A DNA stretch of 64,000 bases, taken from positions 124,001 to 188,000 of the forward strand of contig JAGYIV010000008.1 in NCBI GenBank assembly GCA_018402345.1, in the 5' to 3' direction. The translations under genes were made by a program, and so were the position numbers. This document shows positions 55,712-64,000 of the stretch, in pieces. How positions within the stretch are numbered: the first letter of the stretch is position 1; every line of letters begins with the position of its first letter. Below the pieces are notes generated by a model that saw only the letters and a program-made list of their open reading frames with translations, was not told the DNA's origin and ran no database searches. Origin of the DNA: Terrimicrobiaceae bacterium. Its GTDB lineage: Bacteria; Verrucomicrobiota; Verrucomicrobiia; Chthoniobacterales; Terrimicrobiaceae.

Positions 55712-56728
55712 TCACTTCGCGGAGCCCGGAATCGCTCGAGAGATGCCCGCTTTGATCCACCGGCCCAATCCCGAGCGCGATTTGGCGTCTGCGGCGACAT
55801 TTTTTTCAGGAAGGATTCTTCCATCCAAAGCCGCACGCAGATGCTCAATCAACTCCTCGTAGGAGGCGAAACGATCTGCGGGATCGGGTGCCACCATGCG
55901 GTTGATCACAAGCACCGTCGAGGCGGAAACACCCGGAGCAAGCGTTGCCAAATCCATCTGCTCTGCTTTTTGCTTTTTCAACTTTTCGTAAGGCGGCCAC
56001 TCCTCGTCGAGCGGCGGCACCTTGGAGATGGCATGCACCAGCGACATGCCGAGGCTGTAAATGTCGCTGCGCAAATCCTCCGGCAACTGGTCGAGACGCT
56101 CGGGGGCGATATAATACGGCGTGCCCAAGACAGCATCGCCATGCCCTCCCTCACCCCCCAGCGCGGTTGCCAACCCGAAATCCACAAGCTTCGCCGTGGT
56201 GTCGTCCGCAAAAAGAATGTTCGCTGGCTTGATATCGCGGTGGACCAATCCCTTCCTCAACGCCGCCTCCAACCCCTCGGCCACGTCGATGCCGGCCCTC
56301 AAGGCCTGCTGTTCCGTGATACCACCCTCCTGATGCATGCGATCGTGCAACGACCCTCCAGGAATTAACTCCATCGCGACATAGAATTCCCCCTTCGACT
56401 CGCCGAAATCATAAATCTTCACGATGTTCGGATGCTCGACCAAGGCCGTCATCCGGGCCTCCTGCGCGAGCTTTTCACTTTCCTCGGGAGCGCCCTCACC
56501 CTCCAAGCGAAGGACTTTCAGCGCCACATTCCGCCGCAAATATTTATCACGAGCCAGATACACCGTGCCCATCCCCCCCTGCCCGAGCGTGTCGAGAATC
56601 TCATACTGGTTCCAAACGGAACGCGCCCAAATAGGCACCCCGCAGGACGGACAACTCACCTCGTCCAACGGCGAAAGCCCGCTCATATCGAGCGGCGCGG
56701 AGCACAATGGACAATCTTCGACAATCAT
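55712..56728 (-). CDS. Hanks-type serine/threonine protein kinase with N-terminal zinc ribbon
   Basis: 338 residues from ATG 56728 (MIVEDCPLCSAPLDMS). CPLC...CPSC (about residues 6-32) is a zinc ribbon. The kinase domain follows: LGQGGMGTVYLARD, VALKVL (Lys), HRDIKPANILF, VDFGLA, GTPYYIAPERL and DIYSLGMSLVHAI. No transmembrane helix and no PASTA domains, so cytoplasmic. Substrates unknown. Confidence 0.88.
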   Translation of the reverse strand: MIVEDCPLCSAPLDMSGLSPLDEVSCPSCGVPIWARSVWNQYEILDTLGQGGMGTVYLARDKYLRRNVALKVLRLEGEGAPEESEKLAQEARMTALVEHPNIVKIYDFGESKGEFYVAMELIPGGSLHDRMHQEGGITEQQALRAGIDVAEGLEAALRKGLVHRDIKPANILFADDTTAKLVDFGLATALGGEGGHGDAVLGTPYYIAPERLDQLPEDLRSDIYSLGMSLVHAISKVPPLDEEWPPYEKLKKQKAEQMDLATLAPGVSASTVLVINRMVAPDPADRFASYEELIEHLRAALDGRILPEKNVAADAKSRSGLGRWIKAGISRAIPGSAK

Positions 56729-56842
56729 GGAGGGCGATGAAAGCACGCACACATACCGGCCACCTTCCAGGTGAACAACTCCAAATCTCGCCCACAGGAG
56801 TTTGATTTACCCCACGCCCGCGAGCGCGTATCACCACCCGCA

Positions 56843-57766
56843 ATGACCTCATCCGCCGAGCCCCCCCAGCGACACTTCACCGCCGCCGCGGAGGATTCCA
56901 ACATGCGCTTGGACCGCTTTCTCGGCCGCGAATGCCCCGACTTTTCCCGCGCCCGCCTCCAGGAATTCATTAAAACCGGGCGCGTGCTGGTGAATTCCTC
57001 ACCCGCGAAACCCTCGCTGCCGCTCCGCGCGGGCGATGTGATCACGCTCGACATCCCCCAAGACACCGCCCCCTCGCCGCTCGCCGCCGAGGAGATTCCC
57101 CTCGAGATTCTCTTCGAGGACGACACGCTCCTCGTGCTTAACAAACCCGCCGGCCTCGTGGTTCATCCCGGAGCCGGCAACCGCGAGGGCACCATGGCAA
57201 ACGCCCTCCTCCACCACTGCCCCGGCATCGCCGTGGCTGGCGGCACGGAGCGGCCGGGCATCGTCCACCGCCTCGACAAGGAGACATCGGGCTGCATCGT
57301 GGCGGTCAAAACAGAAGCTGCCCACCTCGCGCTCTCGACACAATTCGCCTCGCGTGCCGTCGAGAAAACCTACCTCGCCCTCGTCGATGGAGTCCTCCGC
57401 ATGCCGCACGGCAAAATCGAGGCTCCCATCGGTCGCCACCCCGTCCACCGCCAGAAAATGGCAATCGTCGAGCGTGGCCGAGAGTCGCTCACCCGCTACC
57501 GCCTCCGCGCCTCGCAGGAGGGAAAATCCCTCGTCGAGTGCCATCCCCTCACCGGCCGCACCCACCAGATTCGCGTCCACTTGAAGCACCTCGGCCACCC
57601 AGTCACCGGCGATCCCGTCTATGGTCGCCGGGGCACCCACACGCGCCACTTCCTCCACGCCTGGAAAATCTCCTTCATCCACCCCTCCACAAAAAAACGC
57701 CTCTCCTTCACCGCCCCGCCCGGCACCGATTTTCCCGCATGGGCGCTGGCGGCGCTTCAAGACTGA
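56843..57766 (+). CDS. RluA/RluD-family pseudouridine synthase
   Basis: 307 residues from ATG 56843 (an in-frame ATG at 56771 would add 24 residues). S4 RNA-binding domain (MRLDRFLGRECPDFSRARLQEFIKTGRVLVN), then the catalytic domain with HRLDKETSGCIVAVKT (catalytic Asp), LNKPAGLVVHPGAGN and HPLTGRTHQIRVHLKHLGHPVTGDPVYG. Most like RluD, which modifies 23S rRNA helix 69; the exact target is not readable. Confidence 0.88.
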   Translation: MTSSAEPPQRHFTAAAEDSNMRLDRFLGRECPDFSRARLQEFIKTGRVLVNSSPAKPSLPLRAGDVITLDIPQDTAPSPLAAEEIPLEILFEDDTLLVLNKPAGLVVHPGAGNREGTMANALLHHCPGIAVAGGTERPGIVHRLDKETSGCIVAVKTEAAHLALSTQFASRAVEKTYLALVDGVLRMPHGKIEAPIGRHPVHRQKMAIVERGRESLTRYRLRASQEGKSLVECHPLTGRTHQIRVHLKHLGHPVTGDPVYGRRGTHTRHFLHAWKISFIHPSTKKRLSFTAPPGTDFPAWALAALQD

Positions 57767-57821
57767 GGCCATTCGACACTTTACAACCCCGCCGCCACGC
57801 ACGGATGCTCATCCGCTCGAA

Positions 57822-58589
57822 ATGACAACGCTCGACAACTTGGAAAAACACCTCGGCCGCTTTGCCATCCCTGGACTCATCCGCTACATCGTGGCGCTGA
57901 ACGCCCTCGTGTTCATTCTCGTCACCCTCCTGCCGGAATACGCCAACGTCCTCTCCCTGAACCGTGGCGCGGTGCTCCAAGGCGAGGTCTGGAGGCTCGT
58001 GAGCTGGATTTTCATCCCGAACACCATGAGCCCGTTCTGGGTGCTTTTTTACCTCATCTTCACATGGTGGATCGGCGACATGCTCGAGGGCCAGTGGGGT
58101 GCCTTTCGCCTCAACGCCTACTACTTTCTCGGCATGCTCCTCTGCATCCTCTCAGCCCTCGTCTTCGGCGCCTCGGGCGGAAATTTCTTCCTCAACCTCT
58201 CGCTCTTCCTCGCAGTCGCGACCCTCGCGCCGAATTTCGAGATCATGCTCTTTCTTGTCATTCCGGTGAAAATGAAATGGGTCGCCCTCTTCAGCCTTCT
58301 CCTCCCGGCCCTCTACCTGATCACCGGCCCGCTCAGCATCAAAATGATGGTTGTCATGTGCCTCGGAAATTACCTTCTGTTCTTCGGCCCGGGCTTCCTG
58401 CAGGGCCGCATGGAATCACGCAAAAACACCCAACGCCGCGAGCGTTTTAAAGCCGCTTCCACCTCCGACACCCTCCACCGCTGCGAACAGTGCGGCGCCA
58501 CCGAGGGCTCCCACCCCGAGAAAGAATTCCGGGTTACCGCGGACGGCAGGGAATTCTGCACCGACCACCTCCCGGCAAAAACCGCCTGA
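57822..58589 (+). CDS. Rhomboid-like membrane protein, probably without protease activity
   Basis: 255 residues with about six helices. WRLVSWIFIPNTMSPFWVLFYLIFTWWIGDMLEGQWGAFRLNAYYFLG and VFGASGGNFF fit a rhomboid fold including a GxSG-like GASG, but the catalytic His of TM6 is missing (IKMMVVMCLGNYLLFFG), so a pseudoprotease is likely. A C-terminal zinc-binding motif (HRCEQCGATEGSH...CTDHL) follows. Starts 55 bp after the pseudouridine synthase stop and may be cotranscribed. Confidence 0.65.
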   Translation: MTTLDNLEKHLGRFAIPGLIRYIVALNALVFILVTLLPEYANVLSLNRGAVLQGEVWRLVSWIFIPNTMSPFWVLFYLIFTWWIGDMLEGQWGAFRLNAYYFLGMLLCILSALVFGASGGNFFLNLSLFLAVATLAPNFEIMLFLVIPVKMKWVALFSLLLPALYLITGPLSIKMMVVMCLGNYLLFFGPGFLQGRMESRKNTQRRERFKAASTSDTLHRCEQCGATEGSHPEKEFRVTADGREFCTDHLPAKTA

Positions 58590-58592
58590 GGC

Positions 58593-59384
58593 TCACGCCA
58601 TCGCCTCGACCAGCGGCGGCACCTCGTGCAACCCGCGCACCGTGTGGTGCGGCTTCACATCGTCGTGCTCCTCGGATCCCGGCACCTGCAGCCAAATCGC
58701 CGCCGCAAGCTCGGCGTTCAACGCCCCGGCGATATCGCGCTCGAGACTGTTGCCGACCATCACCGCCGCCCCGGGAGCGACTCCGAGGTCTTTCAGCAAC
58801 AGATGGAATATCTCGGGCCTCGGCTTACCGATCCCGCGCTCGCCGGAAACCGCAATCGCATCGAAATGCTTCCCCAACCCCGATGCGGCGATTTTTTCCC
58901 TCTGCAAATCCGGAGCACCATTCGTCAGCAACGCGACCTTGTGATTCGCCTTCAAACGCACCAGCGTCTCGACCGCATCGGGCATGAGGCGCTGAAGTTG
59001 ACGCCGCACCGTGCTGAAATGTTCGGCCAACTGCTCGGCGACGTCCTCGTCGCTCACCTCCTGCGCCCGCAACGCACCGGCGAAGACCGCCTCACGATAG
59101 TCAAGCGCCCATGCGCGCAGCGCCTGCAACTCGGGCGTCTCTCCATGGAATTCTCCCCAGAGGCATTCGTTGAAGCTGATGCCGATCGATTTCGTGTAGG
59201 CATGGCAGGCCCCCTCGCGCCACAGCGCGGCACCTGTCTTCCTCGCCTGCTCCACAAACAACGGCGCGGACACCCCGGCGAGCTTGGCGGCAAAGTCCGC
59301 CGTTGATTTCATCGCCTCCATCGAGACTGCCTCGTCGACAATCAACGTGTCGTCCAAATCAAAAAGAATCGCTTCGATAACCAT
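58593..59384 (-). CDS. HAD-family hydrolase
   Basis: 263 residues. Motif I LFDLDDTL (nucleophile Asp), motif II LLTNG, motif III KPRPEIF and motif IV MVGNSLERDI; a helical cap at about 20-130. Resembles YjjG/HAD-IA phosphatases, with pyrimidine nucleotide or small phosphometabolite as typical substrates. Its start overlaps the end of recD2 by 26 bp. Confidence 0.88.
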   Translation of the reverse strand: MVIEAILFDLDDTLIVDEAVSMEAMKSTADFAAKLAGVSAPLFVEQARKTGAALWREGACHAYTKSIGISFNECLWGEFHGETPELQALRAWALDYREAVFAGALRAQEVSDEDVAEQLAEHFSTVRRQLQRLMPDAVETLVRLKANHKVALLTNGAPDLQREKIAASGLGKHFDAIAVSGERGIGKPRPEIFHLLLKDLGVAPGAAVMVGNSLERDIAGALNAELAAAIWLQVPGSEEHDDVKPHHTVRGLHEVPPLVEAMA

Positions 59385-61575
59385 CCCCTACCCGTTTCAT
59401 ATCCGGCGCCGCCGTGTCTATGGGATTTCTCGGAAAATCCCGTCGCAACCGCTCCTCGAGCCCGGTGAATCGTCTCTTGGCATCCGCATTCCTCACAGCC
59501 GTCCTCACAGCCTTTCCCTCCCCGACCAGCACCACAAGCCGCCGCCCGCGCGTCACACCGGTGTAAAGAAGGTTCCGCTGCAACAGCAAAAAATGCTGCA
59601 TCGCCAGCGGCATCACCACCACCGGAAATTCCGACCCCTGGCTCTTGTGGATCGTGATCGCATACGCCGGAGCGACCTCGTCGAGTTCGTTGAAATCGTA
59701 GACCACCTCGCGCCCGTCATAGACCACCACCAACTCGCGCTCCATCGGGTCGATCGCCCCCACCCTCCCGATATCGCCGTTGAACACATCCTTGTCGTAG
59801 TTGTTCCGCGACTGGATCACCTTGTCGCCTCGGCGGAATTCCCAGCCGAACCGCTCGACCACCGCCTCGCCGCTCCGCGCTGGGTTCAATGCCTGCTGCA
59901 ACAGCCGGTTCATCGCCGTCGTGCCAAGCGAACTCCTGTTCATCGGGCACAACACCTGCACGTCACCCCGCGCATCGACCCCCCACTTTTTCGGAATCCG
60001 CCGCGCGACCAACTCGAGCACCGTAGCGGCGATCTTCTCGGGATCGTCCCGCTCGATCAGATAAAAATCGGTGTCCTTCTCGGACTCGGGCATCTCGCCA
60101 CTGTTGATACGGTGGGCATTCACGATGATCCTGCTCGTTGCCGCCTGGCGGAACACCTCGATCAACCGCACCACCGGCACCCGACCGCTCCGGATCACAT
60201 CCCCCAGCACCACACCGGCTCCCACACTGGGCAACTGGTCGACATCCCCGACCAACAGCAAATGACCCCGCTCGGGCAATGCCCTCAACAGCCGATCCAT
60301 TAGCAGCGTGTCGATCATCGAACTCTCGTCGACCACCAACAAATCACAATCCAGCGGGTTCTTTTCGTTTCGCGAAAACCCTCCCCCCTGGAACTCGAGC
60401 AGCCGGTGGATCGTCTTCGCCTCGAGGCCTGTGGACTCCGACAAACGCTTCGCCGCACGACCGGTCGGAGCACACAGGAGGCATTTCACGCCCTTCGCTC
60501 GCAGCACGGCGAGAATCGCGTTCACCAGCGTGGTCTTCCCCACCCCCGGCCCGCCGGTCAGCACAAGCACGCGGGAAACAAGCGCCTGCCTCAAGGCCGT
60601 TTCCTGGCTGGGCGCGAGCTCGATGCCGTTTCGCTCGGCAAGCCAAGCGATCGCCTTTCCGGCGTCGATCTCAGGATACATCGCAGGCAATGCCACCAAC
60701 CGCCTCAAGGCCGCCGCGATTCCCTCCTCGGCGCGCCTCAACGCGGGTTGGAAAACCAATTCCTCTCCGCCGATCAATTCCTCCGTCACCTCCCCTCGCT
60801 CGAGCATGCCGCCGAGCACCTCGCCAACTCGCCCCTCGTCGACCTCGAGGAGCGCCTTCGCATGCTCGACAAGCCTGCCGCGCGGCAACGCGCAATGTCC
60901 GCTCCCGCCTGCCTCCAACAGCACATGGCAAATCCCCGCCTCGATCCGGATCAACGAATCCCGTCCGATCCCGAGCTTCGCAGCAACGGCATCTGAGGTC
61001 TTGAATCCAATCCCGCTGATATCGCGCGCGAGCAAATACGGGTTGCCCCGCACCCGCTCGACGGACTCCTCGCCGTAGGTCTTGTAAATCCTCACCGCTC
61101 GGCTGGTGCCAACCCCGTGGGAATGCAAAAACACCATGATGTCGCGCACCACTTTCTGCTCGGCCCAAGCGGCCTTGATGACTTTTCGCCGCTCCCGCCC
61201 GATGCCACGCACATCCTCGAGGCGGGCGGATTGTTCTTCGATGATCGTGAAGACCTGCTCGCCGAATTTCTCGACGAGCTTCTTCGCATACACCGGCCCG
61301 ATCCCTTTGATCAGCCCGCTTCCGAGGTATTTCTCGATCCCCTCGCGCGAGGTCGGGGCGCTGGTGCGCAGCGTGTCGGCCTTGAATTGCATCCCATGCT
61401 CGGGATCCCGCACCCACACCCCCTCGGCCTGGATCCACTCGCCGGCATTGATGTCCGGCGCACTCCCTAGCACCGTGACCAAGTCGCGGCTCCCCTCGGC
61501 CTTCACCCGCACCACAAAAAAGCCGGTCTCGGCGTTGTGATACGTCACCCGCTCGATCAAGCCCGTCAGCGTCAT
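59359..61575 (-). CDS. recD2: RecD2-type 5'-3' DNA helicase
   Basis: 738 residues from ATG 61575 (MTLTGLIERVTYHNAETGFFVVRV); an ATG at 61611 is also in frame. The N-terminal OB-like region and tandem HhH (GIGPVYAKKLVEKFGEQ, VRGIGRERRKVI, GIGFKTSDAVAAKLG) separate RecD2 from RecBCD RecD. Helicase motifs: GGPGVGKTT, CAPTGRAAKRL, VDESSMIDTLLMD, LVGDVDQLPSVGAG, EVFRQA and YAITIHKSQGSEFPVV. Acts in DNA repair and recombination. Confidence 0.93.
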   Translation of the reverse strand: MTLTGLIERVTYHNAETGFFVVRVKAEGSRDLVTVLGSAPDINAGEWIQAEGVWVRDPEHGMQFKADTLRTSAPTSREGIEKYLGSGLIKGIGPVYAKKLVEKFGEQVFTIIEEQSARLEDVRGIGRERRKVIKAAWAEQKVVRDIMVFLHSHGVGTSRAVRIYKTYGEESVERVRGNPYLLARDISGIGFKTSDAVAAKLGIGRDSLIRIEAGICHVLLEAGGSGHCALPRGRLVEHAKALLEVDEGRVGEVLGGMLERGEVTEELIGGEELVFQPALRRAEEGIAAALRRLVALPAMYPEIDAGKAIAWLAERNGIELAPSQETALRQALVSRVLVLTGGPGVGKTTLVNAILAVLRAKGVKCLLCAPTGRAAKRLSESTGLEAKTIHRLLEFQGGGFSRNEKNPLDCDLLVVDESSMIDTLLMDRLLRALPERGHLLLVGDVDQLPSVGAGVVLGDVIRSGRVPVVRLIEVFRQAATSRIIVNAHRINSGEMPESEKDTDFYLIERDDPEKIAATVLELVARRIPKKWGVDARGDVQVLCPMNRSSLGTTAMNRLLQQALNPARSGEAVVERFGWEFRRGDKVIQSRNNYDKDVFNGDIGRVGAIDPMERELVVVYDGREVVYDFNELDEVAPAYAITIHKSQGSEFPVVVMPLAMQHFLLLQRNLLYTGVTRGRRLVVLVGEGKAVRTAVRNADAKRRFTGLEERLRRDFPRNPIDTAAPDMKRVGDGYRSDSF

Positions 61576-61721
61576 CGCTTTTCCCTCCGCGACAAGATCG
61601 CCGCCCGCCACGCGTCATCGGGAACCATGAGCACGAATAGCCACCAATCCACAAACGGCGAAGCGTCAAGGACCGAATCGACAGGTGTGGTCGCCATGTC
61701 CAATGCGCGCCTCTGCGCTTC

Positions 61722-62528
61722 CTACGCGGTCGCCAGCGTCGTTGTCTCCCTCACCCCGCGCGGCGGCTTGCCGAACAACAGCAACCTTCCCGGAATCACC
61801 TGCTCAATCCAACCCAGATGCCCCGGCACCACCCGATGGCGGCTTTTCCACTCCGACTCGACGAGGATGAAATCCGGCGCTGCGTCTTGAAGGATGTCGC
61901 ACAACACAAATCCCGTGTTCGTCTTCACGACGCGGACATCCACCTCGGGCGTTATCTCCCCGAGGATTTCCGCGATTTCGTCGAGCGTCTCGCCCTCGCT
62001 TCCACGCCCTTTTGCCGAGGCGAATGGACTGTCCGCCGCGAGGATCGAGATTTTATTGGGTTTCATGAGCCTCAACGACTCCTCGGCAGCACGCCAACGG
62101 GGCGCGTGGGCCTCAAGCAGTAGACAGACGCTTGTTTCCTCGCCGGCCTCCTCCTTGGGGTCGGGGATCAGCAACAAATCGCATGGCGTGCGGGTGATGA
62201 GTTCCCGCACGATCGAGCCGGTGAAATTCCGGTAATCATCCGCCTTTGCAATCGTTCCGGCGATGAAGAGATCGAAATCCTCGCTCGCCGCCGCATCGAC
62301 CAGCGCCTCGACGGGCGTCGCCCCCTCACACCAGAAAATCTCCACATCCTTCCTGCCCAAATCCGAAAAAACCTCACCGAATGTGGCAATCTTTTCATCT
62401 GTTCTTTCCCCCGCGTGAAGCACGCTCAACCGCGCGTCAAAACGGCGCGCCACTCGATCCGCTTCCATGATGACCCCCCGGAAGCGGGGCGAGAATGTCG
62501 AGGCGACGGCGAAGTGGAGCTGTCCCAT
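61722..62528 (-). CDS. Universal stress protein (tandem UspA domains)
   Basis: 268 residues from ATG 62528 (MGQLHFAVASTFSPRF). Domain 1 has GATPVEALVDAAASEDFDLFIAGTIAK and GSIVRELITRTPCDLLLIP, the UspA end (G-S-[IV]-x-x-x...P-[CV]-[DP]-[LV]). Domain 2 is more degenerate, lacking the ATP loop. Likely a stress-response protein; in the same direction as recD2, 110 bp upstream. Confidence 0.75.
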   Translation of the reverse strand: MGQLHFAVASTFSPRFRGVIMEADRVARRFDARLSVLHAGERTDEKIATFGEVFSDLGRKDVEIFWCEGATPVEALVDAAASEDFDLFIAGTIAKADDYRNFTGSIVRELITRTPCDLLLIPDPKEEAGEETSVCLLLEAHAPRWRAAEESLRLMKPNKISILAADSPFASAKGRGSEGETLDEIAEILGEITPEVDVRVVKTNTGFVLCDILQDAAPDFILVESEWKSRHRVVPGHLGWIEQVIPGRLLLFGKPPRGVRETTTLATA

Positions 62529-62573
62529 GCAAATCAAACGTCCACCCAAACTTCCCGGAGCGCGAGAGGAATT

Positions 62574-62981
62574 TCACCCGCCCCCGAGTTTTACGATCCT
62601 CGCAAACTCGGCGGGCTTCAGCGGCATCACGCTCAACCGCGACTGGCGAAGCAAGCCGATCTCCGCCAACGCCGCATCGGCCTTGATGACATCAAGCGAC
62701 ACCGGCGTTTTCAACGCCCCCACCGGCTTGAGGTCCACGCACGACCAGTCGCCCTCCTCCGCCGTGGGGTCCGGATACGCCTCGCGCACCACCTTCGAGA
62801 TGCCCACCACCGCCTTGCCGGTCACGCTGTGGTAGAAGAGCACCTCATCGCCGCGCTTCATGGCTCGCAGGTGGTTCCTCGCCTGGAAATTTCGCACCCC
62901 GGTCCACGCCGTGCCGCCGTCCTTCACAAATTGCTCCCACGAATACGCCGTGGGCTCCTGTTTCACGAGCCAGTGGTTCAT
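62574..62981 (-). CDS. EVE-domain protein
   Basis: 135 residues. MNHWLVKQEPTAYSWEQFVKDGGTAWTGVRNFQARNHLRAMKRGDEVLFYHS is the PUA-like EVE fold with W-x-G-V-R-N-x-x-A-R-N-x-[LM]. EVE domains bind modified bases in DNA or RNA; stand-alone versions (thymocyte-protein-like) are widespread and of unknown role. Confidence 0.88.
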   Translation of the reverse strand: MNHWLVKQEPTAYSWEQFVKDGGTAWTGVRNFQARNHLRAMKRGDEVLFYHSVTGKAVVGISKVVREAYPDPTAEEGDWSCVDLKPVGALKTPVSLDVIKADAALAEIGLLRQSRLSVMPLKPAEFARIVKLGGG

Positions 62982-63031
62982 TCCTGCTTTGCTTAGCTCG
63001 ATTTTCAGGGAAGATCAAAACCCTTCGCTTC

Positions 63032-63703
63032 ATGTCGCACTCAGGTTTTTTCATCACATTCGAAGGCTCCGAGGGCTGCGGGAAATCCACCCAGATCCGC
63101 CTCCTTGCCGACCACCTGCGCGCCTCGGGCATCGATCCACTCCTTCTCCGCGAGCCGGGCGGCACCCCGTCGGGAGAGGCCATCCGTCATCTTCTCCAAC
63201 ACGCGCCGGAGGGCGAGGCACTCACCGCGGAGGCCGAACTCCTCCTCTTCGCCGCGAGCCGCGCCCAACTCGTGCGCGAAGTCGTCCAGCCAGCCCTCGC
63301 CGCCGGGCGCATTGTGATCAGTGACCGCTTCATGGACTCGACCACCGTCTACCAAGGCGTGGCTCGACGCATCGATCCGGCACACACCGCCCAGATCAAC
63401 GGCTTTGCCGTGGGATCCACCCTGCCGGATCTCACATTCGTTCTCGATGTGGACCGCGCGACCGCCCGCCGCCGCATGAGCGCCTCCCGAGACAAACTCG
63501 ACCGCATCGAGCGCGAACCGGAGGCGTTTTTCGATGCCGTTCGCCAAGGCTACCTCGCCCTCGCCAAAGAAACCCCTGGCCGCATCGTGCTCATCGATGC
63601 CTCGCAATTGGTCGAGGACACATCCCGCGCCATTCTCGAAGCAATCACCGCTAAACGCCCGAACCTCATCCGCACACCACCAGCGGATGCTTGCCCGCCC
63701 TGA
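63032..63703 (+). CDS. tmk: Thymidylate kinase
   Basis: 223 residues. FFITFEGSEGCGKSTQIRLLADHL (Walker A), LLREPGGTPSGEAIR (the DR(E)P-type loop), VISDRFMDSTTVYQG (DR-S/T motif) and the lid with RRRMSASRDKLDRIE. Phosphorylates dTMP to dTDP for DNA synthesis. Divergent from the EVE gene, 50 bp apart. Confidence 0.95.
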   Translation: MSHSGFFITFEGSEGCGKSTQIRLLADHLRASGIDPLLLREPGGTPSGEAIRHLLQHAPEGEALTAEAELLLFAASRAQLVREVVQPALAAGRIVISDRFMDSTTVYQGVARRIDPAHTAQINGFAVGSTLPDLTFVLDVDRATARRRMSASRDKLDRIEREPEAFFDAVRQGYLALAKETPGRIVLIDASQLVEDTSRAILEAITAKRPNLIRTPPADACPP

Positions 63704-63730
63704 AAAACTCGGCATATTTGGCCCAGCGTC

Positions 63731-63803
63731 GGGGGCATAGCTCAACGGTCAGAGCAGGCGGCTCATAACCGCTTGGTTGTCGGTTCGAATCCGGCTGCCC
63801 CCA
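63731..63803 (+). tRNA. tRNA with CAT anticodon (elongator tRNA-Met or tRNA-Ile2)
   Basis: 73 nt. Acceptor GGGGGCA/TGCCCCC; D arm TAGCTCAACGGTCAGAGC; anticodon stem GGCGG/CCGCT with loop CTCATAA, anticodon CAT; T arm GTCGG-TTCGAAT-CCGGC; discriminator A. The AGCAGGCG...CTCATAA...CGCTTGGT core resembles lysidine-modified tRNA-Ile2 (CAT) more than typical tRNA-Met. Not the initiator, because the acceptor starts with a G-C pair. Confidence 0.88.
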
Positions 63804-63806
63804 CAC

Positions 63807-64000
63807 TCACTTCACCGAGGGACAAAAATCCCGTAGTTCGCACCCCCCGCAGTCTGGCTTCCGCGCCGCACAACGCCGCCTGCCGTGGAAAATCAGCCAG
63901 TGGCTCAGATCCGTCCACGTATCGCGCGGGAAAAGTTTTATCAAATCCTTCTCGATCCGCACCGGATCGCTGAATTTCGTCAACCCCAACCGCTGCGCCA
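63807..64000 (-). CDS. nth: Endonuclease III, C-terminal end (runs off the right edge)
   Basis: About 64 codons are visible. WTDLSHWLIFHGRRRCAARKPDCGGCELRDFCPSVK carries the C-x6-C-x2-C-x5-C [4Fe-4S] cluster of Nth, and the preceding TKFSDPVRIEKDLIKLFPRDTW fits the family. Base-excision-repair glycosylase/lyase for oxidised pyrimidines; the catalytic Lys/Asp lie outside the window. Stops 4 bp beyond the tRNA. Confidence 0.88.
   Translation of the reverse strand, partial: AQRLGLTKFSDPVRIEKDLIKLFPRDTWTDLSHWLIFHGRRRCAARKPDCGGCELRDFCPSVK

Overview
The window (about 60% G+C over most of its length) is best explained as a chromosomal segment of a motile, Gram-negative member of the PVC superphylum, most likely Verrucomicrobiota. 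This rests on family content: a pseudopilin with the FTLVELLVVLAIVGIL leader, a cytochrome c/PQQ-type dehydrogenase, a sulfatase-activating (FGE) family enzyme, a two-gene chromate transporter, a 34-residue COX24/AURKAIP1-type basic protein, RCC1/NHL surface proteins and RecD2. The phylum call is inference; there is no rRNA here.

Layout. 1-2.4 kb (minus): chemotaxis genes, namely the N-terminus of a chemoreceptor with a periplasmic c-type heme motif, a double-receiver regulator and a CheX-type phosphatase. 2.5-5.5 kb (minus): pseudopilin, PQQ/cytochrome c dehydrogenase, phosphodiesterase and an unknown. 5.6-8.8 kb: carB. 8.8-19.8 kb: an accessory stretch with two unrelated AAA ATPases, two RCC1-repeat secreted proteins with histone-H1-like Ser/Lys tails and a large membrane protein, all punctuated by a modular dispersed palindromic repeat. 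19.8-27.9 kb: two tRNA-Pro genes, chromate transporter, nucleotidyltransferase, PPK2, Dus, a GT28-like glycosyltransferase and an FGE. 28.1-34.7 kb: ccsA/hemX-like-hemA-hemC operon, penicillin-binding protein 1A, trmD and mrp. 34.8-36 kb: a MazEF-type module between direct repeats.

36.0-46.4 kb (minus): the most striking region, a tandem array of eight flagellin genes. Most carry the same hairpin-rich leader. An IS630-type insertion sequence (TA target duplication) sits between copies 2 and 3. Only two copies are intact; the other six carry 11 single-base indels, and correcting these gives full-length flagellins of 269-292 residues. A family-2 glycosyltransferase sits just beyond the array and could act on flagellin (inference).

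46.5-64 kb: ordinary housekeeping and small accessory genes (hisG, purB, vapBC, pgk, gap, Ser/Thr kinase, RluA-family pseudouridine synthase, recD2, USP, EVE, tmk, tRNA-CAT, nth).

Four non-flagellin genes (carB, a SnoaL/NTF2-like lipoprotein, pbp1A, hisG) also contain single frameshifts, three of them at homopolymers. Because some of these genes are essential, sequence error is a serious alternative to gene decay throughout, and raw reads are needed before any frameshift here is interpreted biologically.
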